A DNA stretch of 64,000 bases from an uncultured Oscillospiraceae bacterium. Lineage in GTDB: Bacteria; Bacillota; Clostridia; Oscillospirales; Oscillospiraceae. Below, in pieces: positions 1 to 8,109 of this stretch. The position numbers and the translations under genes were made by a program. Each line of letters begins with the position of its first letter. The stretch's first letter is position 1. Under the pieces are notes generated by a model. The model worked only from the letters and a program-made list of their open reading frames with translations. It was not told the origin of the DNA and made no database searches. The stretch is from the NCBI GenBank assembly GCA_934597585.1, contig CAKTSA010000001.1:103205-167204 (forward strand), in the 5' to 3' direction.

Positions 1-15
1 CAGAATAAATTCTCA

Positions 16-48
16 AAAAGTTTTGCGGATTGTAACCGCAAAACTTTT
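16..48. terminator. Bidirectional hairpin terminator at the left edge
   Basis: A perfect 13-bp inverted repeat (16-28 with 36-48) closes a 7-nt loop. Its outer part is A/T-rich, so it could end transcription from either side. No gene is visible to its left inside the window. Confidence 0.6.
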
Positions 49-139
49 ACTTTTAATGGGGTGCGGTATTTCTCAATGTGTGGAGAGGAGCAGTCGCGGA
101 TATAGATTATTGGTCTGGTGAAAGTGGAAAATAATACAA

Positions 140-166
140 GGAGGGATGTTATAAAGACATCCCTCC
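140..166 (-). terminator. Terminator of the toxin-antitoxin operon
   Basis: A perfect 10-bp stem (140-149 with 157-166) lies just after the stop of the antitoxin gene on the minus strand. It is followed on that strand by a T-rich tract. Confidence 0.65.
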
Positions 167-185
167 CAAAGTTTCCTATATTAGC

Positions 186-542
186 TTATTGCAACTTTTG
201 AATAATTGCGTGATCTTCTTGAATCAAATATATCAATTTTTTTGCTGTTGGAGTGGGTGTGGTCTTGCCCGTTTCCCATGCCTCAACAGTTCTTGGCGAA
301 ACACCTAACACATTAGCAAATGCCTTTTGAGTCAGATTAAGCGATGCTCTGACGGATTTGACATTTACATTAGGCAAGAGCCGTTTGCGGACAACAGTCT
401 GACTGTGTGTATCTCCGTTCTTGTGGTCACGAGCTTCTTGCAATCCATCAACGAAGCTGGAAAAGAAATCAACATCCTTAAAATTGCGTTCAATTTGATC
501 CATAGATAGTGTAGATTTTACTTCAATAGCAGACATATTCAT
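186..542 (-). CDS. HigA-type antitoxin, XRE family
   Basis: 118 aa. The C-terminal half (about residues 62-108) is an XRE-type helix-turn-helix: LTQKAFANVLGVS, then a recognition segment PRTVEAWETG. The N-terminal half is predicted to bind the toxin. The gene starts inside the last codons of the toxin gene (ATGA overlap), so the two are translationally coupled. The order toxin-then-antitoxin is that of HigBA systems. Antitoxins of this family repress their own promoter, and a palindrome sits in that promoter (913-927). The role in stabilising the mobile element is inferred from context. Confidence 0.85.
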   Translation of the reverse strand: MNMSAIEVKSTLSMDQIERNFKDVDFFSSFVDGLQEARDHKNGDTHSQTVVRKRLLPNVNVKSVRASLNLTQKAFANVLGVSPRTVEAWETGKTTPTPTAKKLIYLIQEDHAIIQKLQ

Positions 543-871
543 TCACCACCTTTGATGTCTTCGACAAGCTGACGCACAATTTTCGTTTGCTCAGGTGTTA
601 GATTTTCCTGTACACTCTTAGGATATGCAAACAGCAAGTACAAATCCTCACGTTTTAATACGTCCAGATAAATAACGCGTCCACCGCCGCTTTTTCCGTG
701 TCCATTAAGCTGTATGCGCATTTTACGAGCACCGCCTGTACCTTGTATTACGTCGCCTACATATGGATCCTTGAGTAATTCATCTTCGAGGATGGCGATT
801 GCATCATCGCCAAGTCCCATCATTGCCCAGCACTTACGAAATGTATCCGTGTAGATAAAGCTTCGTATCAT
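539..871 (-). CDS. HigB-type toxin, RelE/ParE superfamily
   Basis: 110 aa, a normal length for the family. The core from GGARKMRIQ through GGGRVIYLDV to LYLLFAYPKS has the beta-sheet pattern of HigB-2/RelE-like toxins, which cut mRNA on ribosomes or inhibit gyrase; which applies here cannot be told. It is the first gene of a two-gene operon with the XRE antitoxin. The start at 871 has only a weak ribosome-binding site (AGGGG). No frameshift or early stop is present, so the toxin appears intact. Confidence 0.82.
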   Translation of the reverse strand: MIRSFIYTDTFRKCWAMMGLGDDAIAILEDELLKDPYVGDVIQGTGGARKMRIQLNGHGKSGGGRVIYLDVLKREDLYLLFAYPKSVQENLTPEQTKIVRQLVEDIKGGE

Positions 872-906
872 TGCAATCCGTACCCCTAAGTCTTTATTGT
901 ATTTAT

Positions 907-935
907 ATGATATACGATTTTATCGTAGAAGTCAA
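907..935 (-). promoter_or_regulatory. Toxin-antitoxin promoter with operator in the spacer
   Basis: On the minus strand TTGACT (930-935) and TATCAT (907-912) are 17 bp apart. The spacer holds the palindrome TACGAT-TTT-ATCGTA (913-927). A repressor bound there would block RNA polymerase. The HigA-like protein is the obvious candidate (inference). Confidence 0.65.
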
Positions 936-1003
936 TAGAGTTATTATAGAAGCACCTATGCTGGGTAGGTTTGGACTTTCCAGCTCTTTCGTTTGACTAT
1001 GGA

Positions 1004-1032
1004 TTGACTGTAAGCCACGGTTCTGCTATAAT
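1004..1032 (+). promoter_or_regulatory. Strong sigma-A-type promoter of the recombination operon
   Basis: TTGACT (1004-1009), a 17-bp spacer and a perfect TATAAT (1027-1032). The start of transcription would be near 1039, giving a leader of about 190 nt before the first gene at 1232. Confidence 0.7.
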
Positions 1033-1086
1033 AAAAATATCAGTTTCAGAGTTTAGCCAAGGCTAAGCAGAGTTGATCGCGTTACG

Positions 1087-1123
1087 AAGTGACATTTGTG
1101 CTTTGCACAAATGTCACTTTTTT
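1087..1123 (+). terminator. Intrinsic terminator inside the operon leader
   Basis: A perfect 15-bp stem (1087-1101 with 1105-1119), a 3-nt loop and a run of six T (1118-1123). It lies only about 50 nt downstream of the promoter start and before the operon. It would either attenuate the operon or end a short RNA of about 85 nt. Confidence 0.75.
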
Positions 1124-1150
1124 GTATCCAGCCAATTTCATAGTGGCATA

Positions 1151-1206
1151 AGCCAGCAGTCCAATCATGGAGTGCTGGCTTTTGTTATATCACGGCGTAA
1201 AACGCC
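1151..1206 (+). promoter_or_regulatory. Second and third leader hairpins
   Basis: AGCCAGCA (1151-1158) pairs with TGCTGGCT (1173-1180), followed by TTTGTT. Then GGCGT-AAA-ACGCC (1194-1206) lies just upstream of the AAAGGAG ribosome-binding site. With the terminator at 1087 this makes three hairpins in a row in a non-coding leader. Confidence 0.5.
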
Positions 1207-1231
1207 AGAAAAAACGAAAGGAGATCACAAA

Positions 1232-2374
1232 ATGTTACAACCATGCCAGGACAACTACTCCACGACCTTCGATTCCTATGAGAGAATGCGGAGGTACCAC
1301 GAAAAAGAGTCGGCAGAGAGCCTGTGGCGCAGATGCAAGGTCAACGAACTGCATATTGAGCCGCTGGATAAGCTGTCACCACTCTATGAGACCCCGTCCG
1401 CGTTTGCTGCCGGAGTCAGCCGAGCATCCATTGAGGATACGGCAGAAAATCTCGGCCTTGCGCTGCAGGTGGAGGGTGCTTATTACCCTGTACGCAGCAC
1501 GGCCTATAAGAGCCTGCTGGATCGGGCGAAAATCAACGGCACAGCGCTGCCGAAACTGAGTCGCCAGAAATTGGCATCAGTTCTCAATGACTGTCTGGCC
1601 CTCTATTCGGCAGAGACGCTTCTGCTGATCCGCGATGAAAAGATCTCGGCGACACATTCGGGCGATTCCATGGACTATTCTGTGCTGCCAATCGACGAAC
1701 TACTGAAGGTGCTGACCCGCAAGCTGGATGATCGGTTCGCGGGCAATGTGTTTCAAGGCGGTTACTGCGACCATGCGCTGGCCGTTGCATCATGGTCCAT
1801 GCCTGGGCAGAAGGAAGACCTGCTGGGCGCATATGCCAAGCTGCTGGAATCAAAGAAGAAAACCGCATTGGCAGCCAAGCTCGTGCCTTCGATCCGATTT
1901 GTAACGTCGGATACAGGCGTCGCCTCCGCAAAAGTATCCGCAATGCTGGAGGGCACGCAGCATCCCATCCATATCGGGAGCTGCATCGCAGTGGATCACC
2001 GGCATCAGAGCAAGGTGGAGGATTTCGAGACAGCCATGAACCAACTGTTTGCGCAGTTTGGTGATTCTGTTGCCAAGCTGCAGAAGCTGCTGGAGATCCC
2101 GCTGAGCTATCCGGTCAATGCCATGACGCGCATCTGCAAAAAGCTTGTGCTCCCGAAGAAGGCGGCGCTTGAAGCGATCGCCATGTTTGAGATGGCATAT
2201 GGCGGAGGTCCTGCAAGTGCGCATGATGTATTTATGGCCATGCAGGAGATCCCGTATATTCTCAAGTCCGAGCATACCCCGGAAAGTAAAATGCTGAACG
2301 TGGAGGAGAATATGGCCAGAGCTCTGACGCTGAAATGGAGCGACTATGACACTGCGAAGGCGGTGAGCTACTGA
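1232..2374 (+). CDS. DUF932-like protein of mobile elements
   Basis: 380 aa. The ATG at 1232 is chosen because AAAGGAG lies 8 nt upstream; the frame is open to 1073 but that stretch overlaps the leader hairpins. The middle (about residues 75-190), with VRSTAYKSLLDRA, LSRQKLASVLNDCL and LLIRDEKISATHS, follows the pattern of DUF932 proteins. Those are common on phages and plasmids next to recombination genes and have no established function. It is the first gene of a tightly packed operon and its stop overlaps the start of the YqaJ exonuclease gene. The family assignment is by eye. Confidence 0.55.
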   Translation: MLQPCQDNYSTTFDSYERMRRYHEKESAESLWRRCKVNELHIEPLDKLSPLYETPSAFAAGVSRASIEDTAENLGLALQVEGAYYPVRSTAYKSLLDRAKINGTALPKLSRQKLASVLNDCLALYSAETLLLIRDEKISATHSGDSMDYSVLPIDELLKVLTRKLDDRFAGNVFQGGYCDHALAVASWSMPGQKEDLLGAYAKLLESKKKTALAAKLVPSIRFVTSDTGVASAKVSAMLEGTQHPIHIGSCIAVDHRHQSKVEDFETAMNQLFAQFGDSVAKLQKLLEIPLSYPVNAMTRICKKLVLPKKAALEAIAMFEMAYGGGPASAHDVFMAMQEIPYILKSEHTPESKMLNVEENMARALTLKWSDYDTAKAVSY

Positions 2375-3411
2375 TGTCAGCACCGATAGCGCTGTGTGAT
2401 ACCGCCGGTATGACCAACGAGCGTTGGCTGGAATGCCGTGCCCACGGCCCGAAAGGAACGATACCTTATACCGTCGGCGGAAGTGATATAGCTGCCATTT
2501 TTGGCGTTTCTCCATGGACAACACCGCTGGAACTGTGGATGATTAAAAAGGGGCGGATGAAGGCACCGATAAAGGCCAATCAGGACCAATTGATGATGGG
2601 TCATCTTCTGGAGCCGATTGCCGCCTATTGGTATCAGCAGAAAACCGGCAATATGGTCTATGATGACACCAATCTGTATCAGCATGCGGATCATCCGTGG
2701 GCGCTTGCGGACTTTGACCGCCGCTTCGTGCGTAAGGAGGATGATGCACCCGGCATTCTGGAATGCAAAAGCTGCACCTACCACAAAGCTGGGGACTGGG
2801 CCGAGGGCGCATTTCCTATCTACTATGAGCTGCAGCTTCGGTTCTATCTGTCGGTAGCGGATGTGGAGATCGGCGCATTCTCTACGATCTGGGGGAACAA
2901 TCCGGAAAACGATCTGGCAATGCCATCGCTTACCCGCGATCGGGCAAAAGAGGATATGATCTTCCAACGCTTGGATGAATGGATCTGGAGCTTGGAGCAT
3001 GACAAGCCGCCTACAATGGCAGATGTCAAGCCTACCTTGGCTCTGGAATCTCTGGCACGCATTTACGGTGCCAGTCAACCGGCATTGCCTACCATTGAGT
3101 TCCCCGCTAAATATGAAAAACCATTACGGAAAATTGCGTTGCTGCAGGAGAAGATCTCAGATTGCAGTGCGGAGATCAAAACTTATGAAAAGGAGATTGC
3201 CGCACATAGTGTGCGAATTGCAGAATTGATGAAGGCGCATGAGCATGGTGTGCTGAGCACGACCAGCGATAAGCTTCTCATTGATTTTGTCACAAAAACA
3301 ACAAGACGTACTGACTCCAAACTGCTGAAAGAGAAACACCCTGCCGTATATGAGGATGTCATTAAGACCACTGAGAGCCGGAAACTCAAGGTGTCTATCG
3401 TATCGACATGA
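2374..3411 (+). CDS. YqaJ-family viral recombinase/exonuclease
   Basis: 345 aa. The N-terminal 200 residues carry the lambda-exonuclease-like PD-(D/E)XK nuclease features of the YqaJ family: GGSDIAAIFGVSPW, GHLLEP, an Asp in the ADFDRRF region, the catalytic ECKS, and YYELQLRFYL after it. The C-terminal third is helical and charged. Such enzymes resect one strand of double-stranded DNA and pass the other to an annealing protein; a candidate partner is encoded at 7327-8058. The start overlaps the previous stop by one base. An alternative ATG at 2410 (MTNERWLECRA) would also fit family N-termini. Confidence 0.85.
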   Translation: MSAPIALCDTAGMTNERWLECRAHGPKGTIPYTVGGSDIAAIFGVSPWTTPLELWMIKKGRMKAPIKANQDQLMMGHLLEPIAAYWYQQKTGNMVYDDTNLYQHADHPWALADFDRRFVRKEDDAPGILECKSCTYHKAGDWAEGAFPIYYELQLRFYLSVADVEIGAFSTIWGNNPENDLAMPSLTRDRAKEDMIFQRLDEWIWSLEHDKPPTMADVKPTLALESLARIYGASQPALPTIEFPAKYEKPLRKIALLQEKISDCSAEIKTYEKEIAAHSVRIAELMKAHEHGVLSTTSDKLLIDFVTKTTRRTDSKLLKEKHPAVYEDVIKTTESRKLKVSIVST

Positions 3412-3426
3412 GGAAGGAGCGCCTGT

Positions 3427-3486
3427 ATGAAAAACACAACGTGCCTGTCGCCGTACCATAAGGGCAACGGGTTACAGGAGGTGTAA
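3427..3486 (+). CDS. 19-codon small ORF, possible leader peptide
   Basis: ATG at 3427 preceded by AGGAAGGAG and ended by TAA at 3484-3486. The ribosome-binding site of the next gene (AGGAGGTG) lies inside its last codons, so its translation could affect initiation downstream. It may also be chance; only spacing and the ribosome-binding site support it. Confidence 0.3.
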   Translation: MKNTTCLSPYHKGNGLQEV

Positions 3487-3490
3487 TGCC

Positions 3491-4189
3491 TTGCGTAACT
3501 TTTATAGACCAGTGGATCTCAGATCGCGGCATAAAATGACGCAGTTTCTGAGTTCTCATTTTCGCTATTCGACAATGAACTCCTGGAATGGATGCACATC
3601 GTATGCTTGTAATCTTAAAATCACGCATCTTGGACTTTCGTCCGAGGAGATAGACAAGCTCTTCGATCTGATCCAGACTCAGGAGTTTTTTGATGCCATG
3701 GATACGCTCAAGCAGGATTTTGCGGCGACGCACAACTATATCTGGCAAGCATGGATGAATGGCCGGAGCGGTGGCTATCTTGTCCTCTATCAGGGTGAGT
3801 TGGCACCCAGCGGCTACCGGTCCTATTGCAGCCATTGCGGACAGAAAAATTATCAAGTGGCTGACACTGGAAACTGCACCTGCGGCGTCTGTGGGCAGCC
3901 AACACGGGTCAATTACTCACATCCACATATGCGGGTCGTGACATACCCCGGACGCAGCACGGATGCCGGCGAAGATTTCATGGATTGGAGTATGGAAATG
4001 CTCCGTGGGCGGGTTCGTCTTGTGCAGGAGCTGGATCAGCTCGCAGATCGGATGGTTGAGGAGACGCTGTCTCTCGCGGCCCATTCTGAAGTCGTTGAGG
4101 AAAACTATTTTATTCCGCAAGTACGTAAAGTGCTCGTAGCAAAAAACGAATGTGAAGGAGAAAACGGCTATGCTGAAAAAAGGAGATAA
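3491..4189 (+). CDS. Zinc-ribbon protein of unknown function
   Basis: 232 aa from a TTG at 3491, which has AGGAGGTG 6-7 nt upstream; an ATG at 3536 (MTQFLSSHF) is an alternative. Residues about 110-140 hold two CxxC knuckles (CSHCG and CGVCG), predicting one structural zinc. Before it lie a TMNSWN-TSYA segment and GRSGGYLVLYQG. I recognise no named family. It sits between the YqaJ nuclease and a RecD2-like helicase, so a DNA-related role is plausible. Its 3' end overlaps the next gene by 20 bp. Confidence 0.6.
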   Translation: MRNFYRPVDLRSRHKMTQFLSSHFRYSTMNSWNGCTSYACNLKITHLGLSSEEIDKLFDLIQTQEFFDAMDTLKQDFAATHNYIWQAWMNGRSGGYLVLYQGELAPSGYRSYCSHCGQKNYQVADTGNCTCGVCGQPTRVNYSHPHMRVVTYPGRSTDAGEDFMDWSMEMLRGRVRLVQELDQLADRMVEETLSLAAHSEVVEENYFIPQVRKVLVAKNECEGENGYAEKRR

Positions 4190-4583
4190 GCTAATCTGCA
4201 AAACCAACGGATTGCCGGAAACTGAGTTTTGTATACGAGGCGTGGTCAAGAGTGTGGTTGACGGTAAAGTTACGATCAGCCGTGCACTGAAATTTGGCCA
4301 TTTGCCCATGGAAAAAGACTTGACTCTGCCGGAAGAAGAACTGCTGAAGTATTATACACCGATGGACGAAAGCGAGGATCCGGTACAGGGTATGATCTAC
4401 GAGGTCACAATTTCCCGGGCCGGTGTTGTATTTGTCAGTGCTGATTCTGCCGCTGCAGCGATGGAGCTGGCGGATCATCTTACAACCGAGCATATCAGTT
4501 GGTCAGATGACTGGACGCCCACCGATGCCAAGGAACATGCGGATTATGATGGAACAGTCTTTACAGAGCCTGATTTCGACTGA
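4170..4583 (+). CDS. Hypothetical acidic protein
   Basis: 137 aa from ATG 4170, with AAGGAG 9 nt upstream inside the end of the previous gene; a GTG at 4152 has no better site. The N-terminal 60 residues look like a small beta-barrel (KGDKLICKTNG, GVVKSVVDGKVTIS). The C-terminus is acidic. No family is recognised. The 20-bp overlap shows it is co-translated with the zinc-ribbon protein. Confidence 0.55.
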   Translation: MLKKGDKLICKTNGLPETEFCIRGVVKSVVDGKVTISRALKFGHLPMEKDLTLPEEELLKYYTPMDESEDPVQGMIYEVTISRAGVVFVSADSAAAAMELADHLTTEHISWSDDWTPTDAKEHADYDGTVFTEPDFD

Positions 4584-4619
4584 CCACAAGTTGATCCTGT
4601 TACGAAAGGAGAACATCAC

Positions 4620-6818
4620 TTGATATGTAAATTCAAAAAGCTTATCTTCCCAAAGAATCTCTCAAGCGACAATACCAGCTATATGATCGCACTCTACCGG
4701 CCCTGCGAAAAAATTGTGGATGGCGCAGGACACAGCATCTCCGAGATCAAGGCGGTGGGCTACTGCCTGCCGACAACAGAAAACTTGCGCTATGACCTGC
4801 ACGGGCGTTGGAATCGCAACGCGAAGCATGGCGTCCAGTTTGAAGTTGAGGGTTTCGACGAGGTCATTGCGCATAGCAAGGAGGGTATTGTTGCTTACCT
4901 GAGTTCTGGACAAATCAAGGGGGTTGGACCCAAAACAGCCGAAAAGATTTTTGGACTGTTTGGTCTGAGCACACTTGAGATACTGGATCGTGAGCCTGAA
5001 AAGCTGCTCGCCGTTTCTGGTATCAGCAAGACAAAACTCAAAAAAATCTATGATTCCTATCTGGCATCTCGTGGGGCTCGTGATGTCATTGCCTTTTTGG
5101 CACCGCATGGCGTGACGCCAAACCGCGCTGTCAAGCTGTATAAGCAATACGGAAACCAGACAATGGACATCGTCCGCAACCACCCTTACCGCCTTTGCGA
5201 ATTGGTGGGGATCGGTTTCAAAACGGCTGACCGTATTGCAATCAGTATGGGTATAGACCCGCGGGCCGCAGAGCGGGTAGATGAAGGCCTGATATTCACC
5301 TTGACCGATGCCGAGCAAAAGGGGCATTTGTGTATGGAAAAACACAGCTTCATAACAGAAAGCCTGAAACTGCTTGACACAGACGGATTGACAAAGGAAA
5401 TGCTGGCGATCCGTGCCTCAAGACTGGTTGAGAGCGGCAGACTGGTATCATATGAAGGGCAGGTATACCGCGAGGCGACGGCGCGAACGGAACAAAACCT
5501 GGCGTGGAGCATTTGGAGAATGCTCGCAGCACCCTCCCCCAAATTGGTTTCTGATATTGCCGCGGAGATTCAGGCCGAAGAGATTCGGCAGGGCCTTCAA
5601 TTGGCGGACGAGCAGCGACGCGCGGTCATGACAGCACTGACCTCTAAGCTCTGTGTGATCACAGGCGGCCCCGGCACCGGCAAGACGCTGATCCAGCGCT
5701 TCCTACTGGATATTTACCGCCGCAGGAACTGTAGCGGACAGATCATGTGCTGCGCGCCTACCGGTCGTGCAGCGCGCAGGATGGAGCAATCTACCGGATT
5801 TCCGGCCATGACGCTCCATAAAGCGCTGGGTTTGCTGGCCGGCGAAGACGCTGCCTATAGCGAGCCGCAGATGCTGGACGCGGATCTGGTTGTGGTAGAC
5901 GAAGTGTCCATGATGGATATCTACCTTGCGAACCACCTGTTTCAGGCAGTACCTCGCGGCAGCCAATTGGTGCTGGTTGGCGATGCTGACCAGCTTCCCT
6001 CTGTGGGCCCTGGCGCGGTACTCAGCGAGATCATTGCGTGCGGTGCTGTGCCGATCGTGCGACTGGACCGAATATTTCGTCAGAGCCATGGCAGCCGAAT
6101 CGCGGCGAACGCGAAATACATTCGGCATGGCAATCTCAGTCTGGAGTATGGTGACGACTTCCAATTCTTCGATTCCAACGACATGGAAGACTCCGCTCAG
6201 CTCATTGAGAGACTGTATATGCAGGAGATCTCGAAATATGGTCTCGATAATGTGGCGCTGTTATCCCCATACAGGCAGAAAACGGAGACAGGCGTCAATG
6301 CGTTGAATGACCGGCTCCAGAGCATCGTCAACCCGCAGGACGGGAAAAAGCCAGAGATTCTGTACCGGAATCGGATCTACCGCATGGGAGACAAAGTCAT
6401 GCAGACAAAAAACTGTGAAGACGTCAGTAATGGCGATATCGGATACATTACGTCCATCACAACTGACGATAGCGATAGTATGCTGACTGTCGATTTTGGG
6501 GACGGACGAGTGGCTGAGTATGATAAAAGTGACCTTGAATTGCTGGATCTTGCTTACGCATCCACAATCCACAAGTCACAGGGCAGCGAGTACAAATCTG
6601 TTATCATCAATCTGCAGTGTGCACATGCGGTCATGTTGGTTCGCCCGCTGGTCTACACGGCGATCACACGTGCAAAAGAGCGGGTCATCATTGTTGGTGA
6701 ACGGCGCGCATTGTGTATCGCCATCAGACGCACAGACACAGAGCAGCGCGGAACAAAGCTTGCGGCGCGGATCAGATCGCTGGCTACGGCCTGTGATACG
6801 AGGATGCTGGCAAACTGA
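4620..6818 (+). CDS. RecD2-like ATP-dependent DNA helicase
   Basis: 732 aa from a TTG at 4620 with GAAAGGAG upstream. The N-terminal part has two helix-hairpin-helix stretches (GPKTAEKIF near residue 101, GIGFKTADRIA near 197), as in RecD2. The superfamily-1 helicase core follows: Walker A GGPGTGKT at 349-356, Walker B VVVDEVSMMD near 425-434, GDADQLPSVGPG, and STIHKSQGSEY with TAITRAKERV near the C-terminus. It should unwind DNA 5'-3' without RecBC. Length matches RecD2 (700-850 aa). Within the element it probably serves replication or recombination rather than general repair. Confidence 0.9.
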   Translation: MICKFKKLIFPKNLSSDNTSYMIALYRPCEKIVDGAGHSISEIKAVGYCLPTTENLRYDLHGRWNRNAKHGVQFEVEGFDEVIAHSKEGIVAYLSSGQIKGVGPKTAEKIFGLFGLSTLEILDREPEKLLAVSGISKTKLKKIYDSYLASRGARDVIAFLAPHGVTPNRAVKLYKQYGNQTMDIVRNHPYRLCELVGIGFKTADRIAISMGIDPRAAERVDEGLIFTLTDAEQKGHLCMEKHSFITESLKLLDTDGLTKEMLAIRASRLVESGRLVSYEGQVYREATARTEQNLAWSIWRMLAAPSPKLVSDIAAEIQAEEIRQGLQLADEQRRAVMTALTSKLCVITGGPGTGKTLIQRFLLDIYRRRNCSGQIMCCAPTGRAARRMEQSTGFPAMTLHKALGLLAGEDAAYSEPQMLDADLVVVDEVSMMDIYLANHLFQAVPRGSQLVLVGDADQLPSVGPGAVLSEIIACGAVPIVRLDRIFRQSHGSRIAANAKYIRHGNLSLEYGDDFQFFDSNDMEDSAQLIERLYMQEISKYGLDNVALLSPYRQKTETGVNALNDRLQSIVNPQDGKKPEILYRNRIYRMGDKVMQTKNCEDVSNGDIGYITSITTDDSDSMLTVDFGDGRVAEYDKSDLELLDLAYASTIHKSQGSEYKSVIINLQCAHAVMLVRPLVYTAITRAKERVIIVGERRALCIAIRRTDTEQRGTKLAARIRSLATACDTRMLAN

Positions 6819-6864
6819 CAGATTCGCGCGCTTTCAAAAAATGTAATACAAGGAGGACTTCACA

Positions 6865-7314
6865 ATGGCAACATGGCTCAGCGAATATAAAAAACTGAGA
6901 GATGAAATGGAAAAGCAGCTCAGTACCGGGAAGGCGTCTTTAGAGCACTTGCTGCTGTATCAGGAACTGCTTTACCGCATTGAGGTGCTGCGTGTGAGTC
7001 AGGCGTTTTGCCAGACCGCACCGGTTACAACGGAGGTCGCTGCTCTTGCGGGGCATTATCAATTGTTAGATGCCTATATCCAATGCCTGACAAAAGAACG
7101 GCGATTGGGTCAGCCAGCCGATCAGAGCTTAAAAGCAAAACGCCAGACGGCGGCTGAGACATTTACACGGGTCGTGCAGGATTGCCGTAAGCGGTTTGCC
7201 AGCTTTACCCCCGTGGATCAAAACCAGTACCGCAAGGACGTGTCAAGCCTTATCAATACGGTTTTACCGGTTTGGCTGCAATTGCGTAATACCTACATCA
7301 ATATCAGCAGATAG
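6865..7314 (+). CDS. Hypothetical helical protein
   Basis: 149 aa starting at ATG 6865 with AAGGAGG upstream. It is almost wholly helical by composition, with many Gln, Lys and Leu, and no cysteine knuckles or enzymatic motifs. I do not recognise a family. It lies between the helicase and the putative annealing protein, with short gaps (46 and 12 bp), so it belongs to the same operon. A small accessory DNA-binding or phage-type structural role is possible but unsupported. Confidence 0.55.
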   Translation: MATWLSEYKKLRDEMEKQLSTGKASLEHLLLYQELLYRIEVLRVSQAFCQTAPVTTEVAALAGHYQLLDAYIQCLTKERRLGQPADQSLKAKRQTAAETFTRVVQDCRKRFASFTPVDQNQYRKDVSSLINTVLPVWLQLRNTYINISR

Positions 7315-7326
7315 AAAGGATTCACT

Positions 7327-8058
7327 ATGAGTCAGAATAGTTCAAATGACAAAGCTGCTATGCTGGCCGCATTGGATCGCATCCAGAAGGTTGAAGGGTT
7401 TGACCCGACACCCTTTGCGGTGGAGTATACCGATCTCAACACGCAGGAGACACGAAAGAGACTTCCCGTTATGATCCAGATGGCTTGGTTCCGGCTGAGG
7501 TATCCTGAGGGTAGGATCGCCGTTGAAGTGTCACCGGGTAAGGACTGTTTTGTGGCAACGGCGCGTGTCTATCCCAGTTATAAGGACCCCGTGGACTGCT
7601 ATTTGGCAGAGGCCACAGCGTCGCGCGGGCCGGATGCATCCAAGCCATCCGTGTCCCCACGGGAATGGGCGCAGACAGCAGCGGTCGGAATCGCACTCAG
7701 AAATGCGGGCTTTGGGCTTCAGTTTTCTGCTGCTGGGGATGACTTCTCAGACACGGCGCCAGACGAATTACCCGCTGGTGACGGCACTGTCGAGCAAAAT
7801 CCCAAGGTAGAATCGGTTGCCCCGCCAGTCCCTGAGCCGGAATACGAACCGGTGATCCTCACGGAGGAACAGAGACTGGAGCAGGCATTCCGGAAGCCGT
7901 GCCCCATCAAAAAATACAGTGGTAAGTCGCTGGGAGAGGTGTTGACGATGGATCCCAATGCGATCGCATGGGTGGCGAACAAATACAAGGATAACCCGGA
8001 GCTTTCTGAGGCTGCAGAACTGATTTGTAAGCACGCCATGCAACAAGCTACGGACTGA
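7327..8058 (+). CDS. Putative single-strand-annealing protein (ERF/Rad52-like) with ExoX-like tail
   Basis: 243 aa. Residues about 35-140 show the layout of ERF/Rad52-type annealing proteins: an MAWFRLRYPEGRI strand pair, FVATARVYPSY, LAEATASRG, then EWAQTAAVGIALRNAGFG, which parallels the 'AxTxAxGRALAxxGxG' helix of that group. After an acidic Pro/Glu linker the last 50 residues (KKYSGKSLGEVLTMDPNAI, then a Trp helix) resemble the small C-terminal domain of ExoX-like proteins. A YqaJ exonuclease in the same operon usually pairs with an annealing protein, which supports the idea. No database check was possible. Confidence 0.5.
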   Translation: MSQNSSNDKAAMLAALDRIQKVEGFDPTPFAVEYTDLNTQETRKRLPVMIQMAWFRLRYPEGRIAVEVSPGKDCFVATARVYPSYKDPVDCYLAEATASRGPDASKPSVSPREWAQTAAVGIALRNAGFGLQFSAAGDDFSDTAPDELPAGDGTVEQNPKVESVAPPVPEPEYEPVILTEEQRLEQAFRKPCPIKKYSGKSLGEVLTMDPNAIAWVANKYKDNPELSEAAELICKHAMQQATD

Positions 8059-8072
8059 CAAAGGAATACCAA

Positions 8073-8095
8073 GGGGGCCGGAATATCCGGCCCCC
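8073..8095 (+). promoter_or_regulatory. Intercistronic GC-rich hairpin
   Basis: A perfect 10-bp stem GGGGGCCGGA/TCCGGCCCCC (8073-8082 with 8086-8095), a 3-nt loop and no following T-run. It ends about 4 nt before the ribosome-binding site of the primase-like gene. It is better placed for mRNA stability or translational control than for termination. Confidence 0.45.
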
Positions 8096-8109
8096 GGAGA
8101 GGAGGCTGC

